A stretch of 64,000 nucleotides of DNA from Ziziphus jujuba (lineage: Eukaryota; Streptophyta; Magnoliopsida; Rosales; Rhamnaceae). Position 1 is the first letter of the stretch, and every line of letters begins with the position of its first letter. Location: positions 10,478,001 through 10,542,000 of the forward strand of contig NC_083380.1 in NCBI RefSeq assembly GCF_031755915.1. The letters are read 5' to 3'. The position numbers and the translations under genes are program-made. Positions 35,755-47,424 of the stretch are shown piece by piece. The notes under the pieces are model-generated. The model searched no databases. It saw only the letters and a list, made by a program, of their open reading frames with translations, and was not told the DNA's origin.

Positions 35755-35945
35755 TTGCATCCTCCAGCTCCTTTGTTTGGTTCGTTGGGGAAACATCAAC
35801 CGCCATGGGAATCGGAAGTTGGCTACCATATTCTTGCAAACACATGAGTTTCTATGAATTCACGGGTAATCCAAAGAGGTTCAAGATTTTTATTTAATTT
35901 TATGGGACAGGCCAATGAATTCTTCCCAAAAAAGGTTTGTAAAAA
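35755..35945 (+). pseudogene. P450 scrap, K-helix to PERF region
   Basis: LHPPAPL, GYHILANT-stop, a shifted VIQRGSRF and WDRPMN...RF follow the order of the intact gene (LHPPVPL, GYHIPEKTRV, AIQRDPRMW, DRPEEFVPERF). The exons before and the haem loop after are missing. About 110 bp later TTGTAATTGGCTTTTGC and AATAAA (36064-36090) look like the family's 3' UTR. It is a deleted tandem copy. Confidence 0.7.
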
Positions 35946-36099
35946 GTTGGTTTTATTCGAAGTGATAAGTTTACTATCTTAGACTCTTATAAAATTTAGA
36001 CTCTGAATTTCTGTATTATTTCTATATAAAACCACTATTTAGTTGTATTTTTTGTTACTTATTTGTAATTGGCTTTTGCTCAATAAATTCAAATCATAA

Positions 36100-37354
36100 T
36101 GACGTTTATCATCAATGGGATTGACAAACAATATCACCGTTGACTCTTCTTTTCAGTTAAATGTCTTTGTACTTTTTAAAATTAAAATAAAAAAAATTAA
36201 TAAACCAATAATAATCTGCCAATCAATCAAAATGGATATTTTTTTAAAACAGTTAAATACACTTGGCTTCCCTAAACTAATACGAGTTTTTTACTTTATC
36301 TTCCAAACTATAAAAAAAAAAATAATAATAATATTACATTGCTTCCTGAACTATTGTTTTTTGGTCACCTTAGCCTCATTATGCATTTTTTTGACATATG
36401 AATTTTAAACATTAATGATGCCCAATTAATGTCACTTTATTATAAAACTGTTTTATTTCATGTTTAAAATAAGGGTCTTTTTTTTTTAATTTTTTAATTT
36501 TCCTTTGGAATAGAGGTCGTACTGTATATTTTAGTAGGTAAATATATATTTGGAAATATATTCAGTGTTTGAGGTAAATATATAATTGGTGTTTGATAAA
36601 TCTTATTTTCATTACTACTTGATTGTGTGATGGATATATAAGTTGAAGAGATCAATGGGGCAACTCCATCGATATTATCATTAATTAATTCATATTTCAT
36701 ACTTTTTTTTTCCCCAACAATTCAGATTTCATACTTACACACACCAAAATTTAACACTTAACAGAAAGATTATAAAAATAAAAAAATAAAAAACAAAAAG
36801 ATTATTCAAGCTTAATAATTTAAAAAAGTATTGTACAATTATTATAAAACTATAAAATAAATCAAGCTTATTAATTTAAAACAGAATTTCCAATTATTAT
36901 ATAACTATAAAATAAATCTTATTCTTTAAAAATAATAGAAAAACAATGGATTAGGTCCACTATTTTTGTTATCCGAGAGTGATAATTTAGTAGAAAAAAG
37001 CTGATTGAACCATTATATTTGCAAGCTGAAGAGTTGTAATTAGGATCTTGATATGCCTTCTTGTTGTCTTGGCGTGTCCCATGCATGTTACAACGCTTTA
37101 TGGCATCGGATCATTGGTCCACCATTTTTGGTTACTAATTTTTATTTAACATTTATATGCTCATATTTGACTGGATTTTGTTATATTTTACTTATCTGTT
37201 TAAGGATTTAATTATAGTGCTCCAAAAAAAAAAATTTATATATATATATATATATATATTTAATTAAAGAATACTTATTTATGCGATGCTCATCATGGTC
37301 AATGTATGTAGCTATTATATATATAATTTTGTTATAACAAGCCAGCATATATGC
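36100..37354. other. AT-rich intergenic DNA
   Basis: No gene supported. A (TA)n tract lies at 37237-37258. Confidence 0.5.
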
Positions 37355-37359
37355 TTAAA

Positions 37360-39811
37360 TGTAACATGTCAGGATCTGTCCAAAATTGTTCATCGGAACC
37401 CTAGATAAGCTCTGATCCCAGAGAAATACCACCGAACCTTCCAACGGAAAATCCAGTAGCACCTCCCCTAAGGGTAGGACTAACCAAAATTTTTCTGCAC
37501 AGAAAACACACTCCAATAATATCTCCTTATTCCTCCCACCTTACTACAATTTGTATCCACAAATTTTCAGCACTTCAAATAAATAACAAGAATCAGTGCA
37601 TAATTAATAACTAAATGTCCAATACAGTATACAGAGCATTATGACAGTAAATATGAAATTAATACGATGACAGATAAAGAAGTACTACAGGATGGAGAGG
37701 AAAAAGGAAGGAAATGCTTCTTGGACTTTCGGCAATGAACTGAGACGTCGAGTTCACCCCGGACGATCAACGTCTCCCAACCTGGACCTAGGGAAACGGA
37801 ATTTAAAAAAATATGAGATGCTAATCATCTCAGTGAGTGACCCTATCTACTGTACAATTATAAAGCCACGATAATTATAGTACACTTGATTAATTAAGAA
37901 TAAATAAATAAATAAATAATAATTAATTGAAGATAATATTTCTCTCAAAACTCTCACCATTCACTCGATTGAAAAAGTTCTCCTTTTAAAACATTTTCGC
38001 AAAACTCGTTATTCGTATGTCCCAAAACCAAGGAATCGTTAATTTAATAAATAATAATAAATAATCCAAATATAAATAAAATGTAATAAAATATAATAAA
38101 TAATTTTAGAACACTTTAGGGTTTGAAATTTCTATCTGAAAATTTATACTTGACGCACCACACCATATACCAGTGATGCCCTCTGATACCCAGCGTCCCC
38201 GAGCACCGACTGGTGGGGGGTTAAAGAGAGAAACTTGCATACGGTCGCTTCGGAGTCTCGACAACACCGCTGCTGAAACCCTCATCCCGGCCATCGAGAG
38301 GGGCGGCTGTGGCCGATATCAAACTTGCCTGCCCTCGATCCAATGGCAACTCACGGGAGACATTATAACTTGCGCGCTAATCCACATATACAGCCAGAAC
38401 ACCAATACTGTATGAGTGCGTCTAAAATAAATAACCAAATTTTCCAAAAATTTACCGTGGGAATTATACCATTTTCAAATTCAACCTCCCACATTTTTCT
38501 TTAACATTTCCGGTACAAAACCACCTATAATAATATAGAAATAATTTTTCTCGTATCACAAAGTCGAACAAATAATGTTCCACGGGCATAATTATAAATT
38601 TTGAAACCACCAATATAAACCAATATTTTTCTTAAAATATTTAAAAATCAAATCATGCCAAAAAATAATATTAAAATACAAATCCGGCGGCCGGTGGTTC
38701 TCTCTCTTTCTCTCTCTCCTCTCTTTTTTTCTCTCTCATCCCTCCCCGTTTTGCCAAAATAAAAGCCACCATGGGTGACACTGTTCACCCAAGTAGACCT
38801 CTCAGATGTCGACATGTGGCATCACTGTTCACTTAAGCCAGATATATTAAAATATTGCGGTATTCGGAAAACTTCACATGTCCATAACTTATTAACCAGA
38901 TGTCCAATTTAAGCGTGCCGCTAGTCTATGAACTCATATCGACGAGCACTTTACAACCATATAAAAGTCAAAGCAAAATTCCACAACCATAAAAAGTCAA
39001 CTCCCGGCACCTTTTGGACAATTTGAATCTCGACTTTTTTTGCCCATAACTTTCAAACCGTAGCTCCGTTTTCGACGTGCTACTAGTCTACCAACTCGTG
39101 TCAACGTGTACTTCATAACGGTATCTCAGTCAACCTAGAATTCCATCCGAGTCAAAAATTCAACTTTTGACCCCTTGGTCAACGTTTAGCGGTCAAAGTC
39201 AACGGTCAACGGTCAACCTTGATCAAAGTTGAAAAATTTCCGTTATACTTTGGGACGGGGTGTTACATAACAGTCCAGACCATCCGCGTCCGATATTGTC
39301 CTCTTTAGGCCTGAGCATTCCTCTTACAATCCAGCCCTCAAGGTTTTGTCAAAATGCGTCGTACGGGAAAAGTATCCACACTACCTTCCGATATTGTCCT
39401 CTTTGGGCCTGGGGAATTCTCTTACAACCCAGCCCTTGAGGTTTTGTCAAAACGCATTGTATAGGAAAGGTATCCACACCACCTTATAAGGCGTGCTTCA
39501 TTCCCCTTTCCAACTGATGTGGGACTTCACAATCCTCGCCCCTTGAGGCTCAGCATCCTCGTTGGCACACCAGTCCGGAACTCCCCCCTTGGGACCCAGC
39601 ATCCTCGCTGGCACACCGGTCCAAAACTGGCTCTGATACCATCTATAACAGCCCAGACCACTCGCGTCCGATATTGTCTTCTTTAGGCTTGAGGAATCCT
39701 CTTATAACCTAGCCCTCAAGGTTTTATCAAAACGCGTCATACGGGAAAGGTATCTACACCACCTTATAAGACGTGGTTCGTTCCCCTTTCCAACCGATGT
39801 GGGACTTCACA
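37360..39811 (-). mobile_element. TRIM retrotransposon interrupted by a solo LTR
   Basis: The outer ends are TGTAACA (37360) and TTCACA (39811), flanked by a perfect TTAAA duplication (37355-37359 and 39812-39816). On the minus strand the order is LTR (39811-39649), primer site TGGTATCAGAGCC (complementary to initiator tRNA-Met), a domain of about 110 bp ending in a purine-rich tract, and a second LTR (39531 down). The second LTR carries an internal tandem duplication of about 100 bp (39283-39385 and 39388-39490). It has no coding capacity, so it must have used another element's proteins. The solo LTR at 37367-39267 inserted 7 bp from one end. Confidence 0.8.
37367..39267 (-). mobile_element. 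Solo LTR, element 4, internally deleted
   Basis: On plus it begins TGTCAGGATC and ends GGGTGTTACA. The target duplication TAACA is perfect (37362-37366 and 39268-39272). Compared with full copies about 950 bp are missing near 38690, including the GC-rich leader and the 61-nt module. The hairpin TGAGATG...CATCTCA and GTGAGTGACCC (37833-37843) remain. Confidence 0.85.
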
Positions 39812-39816
39812 TTAAA

Positions 39817-41293
39817 TGTAATCTACTACATTTCATACATAATCGAATAGCAAATTAAATGTATAATCTAGTGTGCACCCATATGTATCCATGTATATAT
39901 TAATTTTATAGAAGGGAATGCAATATGATCTTGGGACAATAAATGTCTCTCTTATTCTTAATTAAGTCGCACTGATATTTTTTGGGTAATAAGCCACATT
40001 GCTATTGCCATTGCTATTTCTAAGCAACGACATTATTCAGTAACATCATTATTACATATATCTATATTATATAGATCATAAAATTGCTCAGGATCATAAT
40101 TGCTCAGCAGTTAGTATTTTGATACTAAAGCCAAGGTTGATATTGCATTGTGATTCGATTTAGGCATTGATGTCAAGTGTACTTGACTGAGCTTGGGGGT
40201 GTAGATGGAGGCAGGAGAGGGAGCATGAGAGGGAGTCTGTGGCTGAAGCCCTAAGAAATATTTATTCACACAATAAGCTTTTATATCGATAGGAAGTTTT
40301 AAATTTGAGATGACTTCGAAACTGCCACAACATTCAGGGCTTATGGAATCGCTAATTGTGACATTGAGAACAATATCGACGCAGGCACTGAGGTTCACCA
40401 TCACTGACTCACATATCGAGTCGTGTGTTTGTGCTTAGCAACATTGTCACTGTAGGCAAGGAAGAGCACCATTGATTTCATCTTTCAAAAGCAAACTGAG
40501 AGTAGAATTAATGATGGATGAGTACTTTAATTTATAGAAATGCAAGGGATTTGGAGATGGGATATATAGGAAAGGGATTGAGTTAATTTTTCTTTTTTCT
40601 TTTATATAAATTAGGGAAGGTGTTAATTTTCAATATCATTTGAGAAATTAATTAAAGAAGATCAAAATAAATAATTAAAAGGACTGGACCTTACTCTTTC
40701 TCTTTGCCTACCTAACAATATTTTGTGTGGCTGACCATGGATATATACTTTTGGGCAGGGCCATATGCTTGTCCAATAATTCTCAATGATTTTAGTAGTA
40801 GATCAAATCTATGAATATAGATTGTTATAGATACAAATAAATGTAAATAATACTTACCGTTTGGCAAAAAGTATGTGTGAGAATATTTTCTTAATTTAAA
40901 AAAGCAAATTTGATTATTTAGAGTCTTTGGATTTGATATGACATGTTATCACTTATTAAATCTAACGATTTCACTTATTTTCAACTAAAAAAGTTGAGTA
41001 TCATTTTATAAATAACCCACCAGTTATTTAATTTAGTGTTTTATTTTTTTTATTGGGTTATTTTAATGATTAGATAAATAAGCTGCTATAATTAATTTAA
41101 TTTGTTCAAGATATTTCATAATTCATAAGTGTCATACATGCATATACTATTTGTAACCTATCAAAGCATCCTGATGAAAAATCATACAATTACCATTAGT
41201 CTTTTGGATTGTTTTAAAGTCTGATATTTAAAAATATCTTAGCAGACTAAATGAGTTTGATAAAATATTAAAATTGTATGAGGACAAAGTGAA
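39817..41293. other. Unique DNA between the two duplication copies
   Basis: Mostly AT-rich. One small minus-strand frame (40111-40404) is listed separately. The segment ends exactly where copy B begins. Confidence 0.5.
40111..40404 (-). CDS. Small hypothetical protein, 97 residues, possibly a relic
   Basis: I do not recognise the family. The predicted chain has three Cys residues in ISPECCGSF and KAYCVNKYF, and a Pro/Ser-rich tail. An earlier ATG (40487) would give a hydrophobic MKSMVLFLAY start like a signal peptide, but a stop follows after 26 codons. ATTTCTATAAATT on minus near 40535 could be a TATA box. A secreted Cys-containing protein broken near its N-terminus is one reading; a chance frame is another. 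Confidence 0.25.
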   Translation of the reverse strand: MMVNLSACVDIVLNVTISDSISPECCGSFEVISNLKLPIDIKAYCVNKYFLGLQPQTPSHAPSPASIYTPKLSQVHLTSMPKSNHNAISTLALVSKY

Positions 41294-43881
41294 TCATGTC
41301 CAAACACATTTAAACCCCAAAACTTTTGGTGTTTATTAGTTTGGAACTGACTTAATTTGTAAATAACTAATCTAATCCAATTAGTAATGGGTTTGGTTTT
41401 TATAATTCAAATTGAACCAATTTATATATATATGAAATCCGATCTAAACTAATCCAATTTGTAATCGATTTATATTGATTTTTTTTTAAATTTTAAATTT
41501 TAGATAGCAACCTTTGGCTCTTGGGTTTTTTATTACATAAAATATTTATTTTCTAAAATGCATACTTGTCTACAAGAAAAGAAATGAAAAAAAAAATACA
41601 TAAAATACATACATATAAAAAATAAAAAAAGAAGAAGTTAAAGCTCAATAATAAGTTATAACTTTGCATATCAAGTTATAATCACGCAATCAACTAATAA
41701 ATTTACAAATAATAACATAAATTTTAATATATATAATTATATTATTTATATTGTCAATAGGTTTGATTTGGATCAGTTTCATTCGATTTTCATTTCAAAA
41801 ATTGAATCAAACCAAATCTATAGTTAATTTTTAATTTTCAAAACTGATCCAATCTGATTACATTAAAAAAAACCGATCTTAACAAATTGGATTGGATTGG
41901 ATAGATCAGTTTTATTGGTTGGTTTGTTTTTCTACACACCTTATCCAAAAGTATCGTTACATTTCAACTTTTCAAAAACTTCAGTGACTAATAAGTGAAT
42001 TTCTAATGGGAAAACTATTAGAATATATTTACAAAAAATGAAGAAACTATATATATATATATATTCGCTTTGTTATATACATTTTTCCTAGATATTTTTG
42101 TAAATCATAATTTCAATACTTTAATATATTTTTTTATATTTAGGAAAACAGTAAATTGGAAGTTGACTAGGAAACATCAAGTGGTGCACTTTTCTGTTCA
42201 ATGACAATAAAAGTAACCAAACTTTGTTAAATCATTTTTTTATAATCATAGCATAGGTTGGGGATAATTTTCAAGAGTAACATTACATGCACCAGTTAAT
42301 ATATCAAGTATATACGTATTATTATTTGATTAGTTAATATATTAAAATAATTTAAATATGGATAAGTCAATATTAAATGGATAAATGTAATTAAATTTAA
42401 ATCAATCAAATAATACTATATGTACACTTGGTAATAAATAGATAGAGTGGATAATGTTTTTACTATTACTCTAACCTTCAAACCTAATTTTCATACTTGT
42501 ATTATCCGCTATTAAGTTTAGATCGTTTGTAAATAACTAAATCTGAATGATACCAGTTTATTAATTATTGAGTAATATTATATTAAAACGAAATTGGCAT
42601 AAACAATATATTTCAATATGTATTACTTCAAGATTATTGTATAAATTTAATCATCCACCCAACCTAATAATAAAATGTAACTTTGAGTACATAAACATAA
42701 AAATTATCCATTTAATCTTTTGCTAAATCGATAATGATGCCAAATCAATCCAAATCCGTGTATAATTGACTCAAATTCATTTATTTTTTCCCATCTCATT
42801 TTCAAGTTGTTATTAGTATTATTATTATTATATCATCATCTCGTTGTTAAGTTGGGTTATCCATGTTATTATCCAATTTGATTATCTCCCCTAATAGTAG
42901 GATTTGGTCCTTAATTGAGAAGTTCCAACTTACCTCCTAATTTTGAAAACTGAAATAATAAATTATATAGATTAGAGGGCCAGCTAGTTAGCTCAAGCTA
43001 TGCAGTACGGACGTCTCGCCCCACTTGCCCAACCTTCTAGTCTCCATAAGATGGCCCATCTCATCGTTCCAGTAACAACTATTTGAAATCCAATTTTAGA
43101 ATGGGCCTTGAGCCTATTAAGTTAGGAAAATGGTTTTTTCGAAAAGTAGCCATCCCGTAAATGGTTATTTGAAGAATAGCAATTTTTTATTTTTTTTTTT
43201 AAAACTAGCCACCTTGGGACAAAAATATCCTTGCTAAAATTGAAAATTACGCAATAGGTTTTTTTTTACCCTTTCCTTCTTCCTGTACACAGCCTTTCAT
43301 GCAAAGGTTTCTCTAACAGGCCACTCTTTGCATCTCATCTCTACTCACTCTCATTTTCTTGTATTTTCTCATATCTGAAACTAAATTTAGGTAAAAAATT
43401 TATCTTTTTTCTTATTAGATGAAAGTAAAGAAATATGTGTTTTTTTCTCTTTTTTCTTGTATTTTTTGATAGTTTTGGAATTTTTAAGCTTTTTATTTAA
43501 TATAGGTATGCAAGAAATTAATTTATGAGCTGTTATATATGAGTTTAAAGATATTTAGGTGGATACGGTTTGAAAATAGGAAAAAATTTGTGTAAAACTG
43601 AAAAAATATGAAAAACAGTAAAAACGGAGGAAATTTGGCCAAAAATATTAACTTCCGCCATTTTTCTCCAGTTTGTCAATTTTCGCAAGTTTTTCGCTAA
43701 TTTTTTGCCAATTTTCCGTCAATTTTCTGTCAGTTTTCTGCTAGTAGGAAAAAGCTATATTTGGCCGGAAAACAAAATAGAATCAACTTTTTTAATACAG
43801 TTAATATGTTTGTTTAGTATTATTCAAATTTTTATATATTTATTAATTTAGTTTAACGTTATTTATTTAATTTGCAGTAAA

Positions 43882-46458
43882 ATGGAAGATGATGATATTG
43901 TAATTGGAGTTTTATATAATAGAACATTGGTACAAAATGATGGTGGTAATTGGGAATATCGAAATGGTAAAAATATAATGGTTTCCGTCGACAAGAGATG
44001 CACAAAATCAGAGTTAGAAGATGAGATTTTCAATTCTATTGAGATAGATCGAAATGAATATATGCTAAAGCTAAAATGGATATATGGACGATGTGCAGAA
44101 AAGTTGGATCCTACAGAAATACGCTGTGATAGGGATGTGAAATGTTTTCTTCAAGAAGTGAGGAATTGAGGGATGACAATGATGCAGCCTCCAATTTATG
44201 TTAAGATGATTTCAAAAGTTGAACATGTATGTAGAAATGTTCATCAAACAGCCATTGCTTCGGATAGTAAGAGTAATCTTCATTCTTTTTCTTGTCCTCC
44301 AATTGGCGTTCGACTACCACAAGTTTCTGGTACTGAACCTATTCAGGCTACATGTCAAAAAATTATGGTTCAAGAAACTCAGTTTAAAGGTCAAGTTGAT
44401 GTTCGTGGGGCCTGGACATCATTTAACATTCACAAAGGAGTTGATGTTGGAGGTGACTATGCTGAACGGTTTCCTAACGATGAAGAGTATGAGCAGTTGC
44501 ATAATATTGATCATGATGAGAAGTACAATGCAGCAGGGGATGATGTTGATTATAATAATGTAGATTTTGATCATGAGTTGCCGGACAATGATAATGATAT
44601 GCATCCTGAAATGAACAATGAAGGAGTTGATGATGTTAGGGTCCATCGTGCTACAAGTGATCACATATCATCGAGCAACAAAAGTGGTTCTATGGCCATA
44701 TTTTCTTCAAAGTTCACTGGCAATGAGAGCATAGTAGTTGGACAATTATTTCGCAACAAACGTGACTTACAGAATAAACTGAGTATCTATTGAATGCAAG
44801 AAAATAAGGAGTTTAAGGTGACACAATCAACTACACAACGGTATGAGGTTGTATGCTTGGAAAATACTTGTAAATGGCGACTACGTGCAACCACATTTAA
44901 AAATGCAGAAATATTTGTTGTGAGAATTTTTGATAATGTACACAGTTGCTCGTTAGATATTGTGCATCGAGAACATAAGCGGGCCAGTAGCTGGGTTATC
45001 GGGCAATGTATCAAATCTAAATATGAAGGTATTGCACGTGTTTACAAACCCAAAGAAATTCAACATGATTTTTTACAGAAATATGGGGTGAATATAAGCT
45101 ACAACAAAGCATGGAGAGGTAAAGAGTATGCACTTAACAGTGTTAGGGGATCTCTAGAGGAGAATTTTGCTAAGTTACCTGCCTACTGTTATGAGTTAGT
45201 GTCAAAGAACCCTGGGACTTTTACACATATTAAAACAGACGATAATAACAATTTTTTATATATTTTTTTATGGCAATTGGAGCAAGCATTAGGGGATTTA
45301 AATCCCACATAAAACCTGTGTTGGCTGTTGATGCAACTACATTGAAAGGGAAATACAAAGGGTACATGTATATTGCATCGGGCATGGATGGCAATAAGCA
45401 AATATATCCTTTGGCTTTCGGCATTGGAGATGGAGAAAACGAGCAAGCATATACATGGTTTTTCCAAAACCTCAAGGATGCCATTGGAGATTTTCCGGAT
45501 TTGGTGTTTATGAGTGATAAACACTCCGCTATTGAAAGGGCATTAGGCAAAGTTTTTCCCAATGCATACCATGCGTTGTGCACGTACCATATAAGCAGAA
45601 ATATTAAATCAAATGGACATATGAAAGATGAAAAAATAATACAATGTTTCATGCTTGCAGCTAGTGCATATTCGGTTGAAGATTTTGAGTTTTATATGGG
45701 GCAAATTGAGGCAAAAAACAGTAGGGCTGCCCAATACATTCAATCATGTGACCCTACAAGGTGGGCACGTTCTCTTTCTTCATGTAGAAGGTACACTATC
45801 ATGACCACCAATATTGCAGAAAGCTTGAATGGTATTTTGCTAGCTGCTAGAAAGATGCCAATAGTAGCATTAATTAAGCACATAGGAGATTTACTGCAAA
45901 GGTGGTTTTATGAGCGACGTATTGCAGGTGCAAAATTGACGAAGCCTGTGACTAACCATATGGAAGAGCAACTCAAACTACGAAATTTGGAGTCTATCGG
46001 ACTACGTGTGAAAGCCATTAATATGCATGAATTTCTTGTGGAAGGTGGGAGTTTGAGGGGTACAGTTAATCTCCAATCAAAAACTTGCTCATGCAAAGTC
46101 TTCAATCTTAATCAATATCCTTGTGATCATTGTATTTCCGCTTGCAGACACCGCAAAATTGCTCCTTATGGCATGTGTTCTCATTACTACACCACGGATG
46201 CATATCGTGCAGCTTATGCTGAGTCCATTTAGCCTGTGTTAGATGAAAAACAGTGGCATGCCCCGGATGACGTGGCAAGTCGTATTGTTGTTCCACCAAG
46301 ATGAACACATAGGTGAGCCGGTAGGCAGAAGATGCAATGCATACCATCCGAAGGTGAAGATGTTATTGGATGCAGATGTAGCCGATGCGGTGGTGTTGGA
46401 CATTATAGGTAGAGATGTACGAATCCATTATCTTATTCTTCGAATTAGAAAGTTTTAA
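43882..46458 (+). pseudogene. MULE transposase, copy B, disabled
   Basis: Same domains as copy A: PB1-like start (43882-44169), DNA-binding domain (44794 on), DDE core (45270-46232) and SWIM finger. It shares three stops with copy A: after QEVRN (44169), after ESI (46232) and in PPR-stop-TR (about 46302). Private lesions are a stop at 44793 (TGC to TGA) and a one-base insertion near 45255 that shifts the frame before the DDE core. At the two positions where copy A has private stops (5958, 5991) copy B keeps Gln. Confidence 0.85.
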
Positions 46459-46824
46459 TTTAGTGTTATGGTTTAATATGTTTTGATAATTATTTCATAT
46501 TTTGGATATTATATTTTCTACTCCACGGTGGAAGATTTATTAGCAATATATATATATATATATTTTTCAATTTAATCCCAAATGAAAAGAGGCTTTCTGG
46601 AGTTGATTTTAAATCTTTAGTTTACATCTCATTTTATGAAATGTCCAAATGATTTTGAAAAGAAAAACAAATATATATCATTTTTTCTTTTCTTTAAAAT
46701 GGTTAGTGATTTTAAATGTCAATACATTTTTTGTTAAATCCACCTTCATCTTATATAATATTTGTCTCCACTCTCAATTTTTTTACCCTACTATTAACTT
46801 AAATCATCTATTAGAGATTGATTT

Positions 46825-47075
46825 TCCAAGTGGAGGAAATTAGTTTTTGATAGGAGTAAAAATCATTCAATGATTTCCGCTTGGAGGAAATTTTTTCCAA
46901 CAGAAAGAAAACGATTTCCGCTTGGAGGAAAAATTTTCCACCTGGCGGAAAATTATCAAGAGACTTCAATTGATCTCCATATGGGATTTCCGACTGGAGG
47001 AAAATTTTTCCTCCAAGAGGAAAAGTTTTCCATCTAGAGGAAATATTTTCCAACAAGCGGAAAATTTTTTAGAAT
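46825..47075. repeat. Palindromic GGAAA/TTTCC array, copy B
   Basis: Counterpart of 8424-8650. It has an extra unit at 47002-47025 (TTTTTCCTCCAAGAGGAAAA), so unit number has changed since the duplication. Confidence 0.6.
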
Positions 47076-47424
47076 TTGCAATGGAGCTCGTAAGACATTT
47101 GTGCATAATGGAATTCTAATAAATAAACATGGCAGATTTTCTATAAGGTCAATTAGTTATCCTTACATCAATAACACATCGTTATCTTTGGTAAATGAAC
47201 ATTATAAGCCACCATTATCTTTACAATTAAAAGTCTAATGTAATAAAGAATATGCATCTATAAACATGACAAAAGGAAAGAAAAATGCATCACCACCCAG
47301 CTCATGTGCTTAGTTCTTTGTTGTAAGCCTCATATGCATACTTCCTCCTAAAGAACTCCATGTCATCTTATGTGAATGTCACTAGTAATCTAGCATATAA
47401 AAACTCGATGGTCTTGAGTATAAA

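Noticed and set aside
39812..39820. Apparent 9-bp duplication TTAAATGTA around 37355 and 39812, suggesting a MULE
   Set aside because: Once TGTAACA is counted as the TRIM end, the ends are TG/CA with a 5-bp TTAAA duplication, and the inside has direct LTRs and a tRNA-Met primer site.
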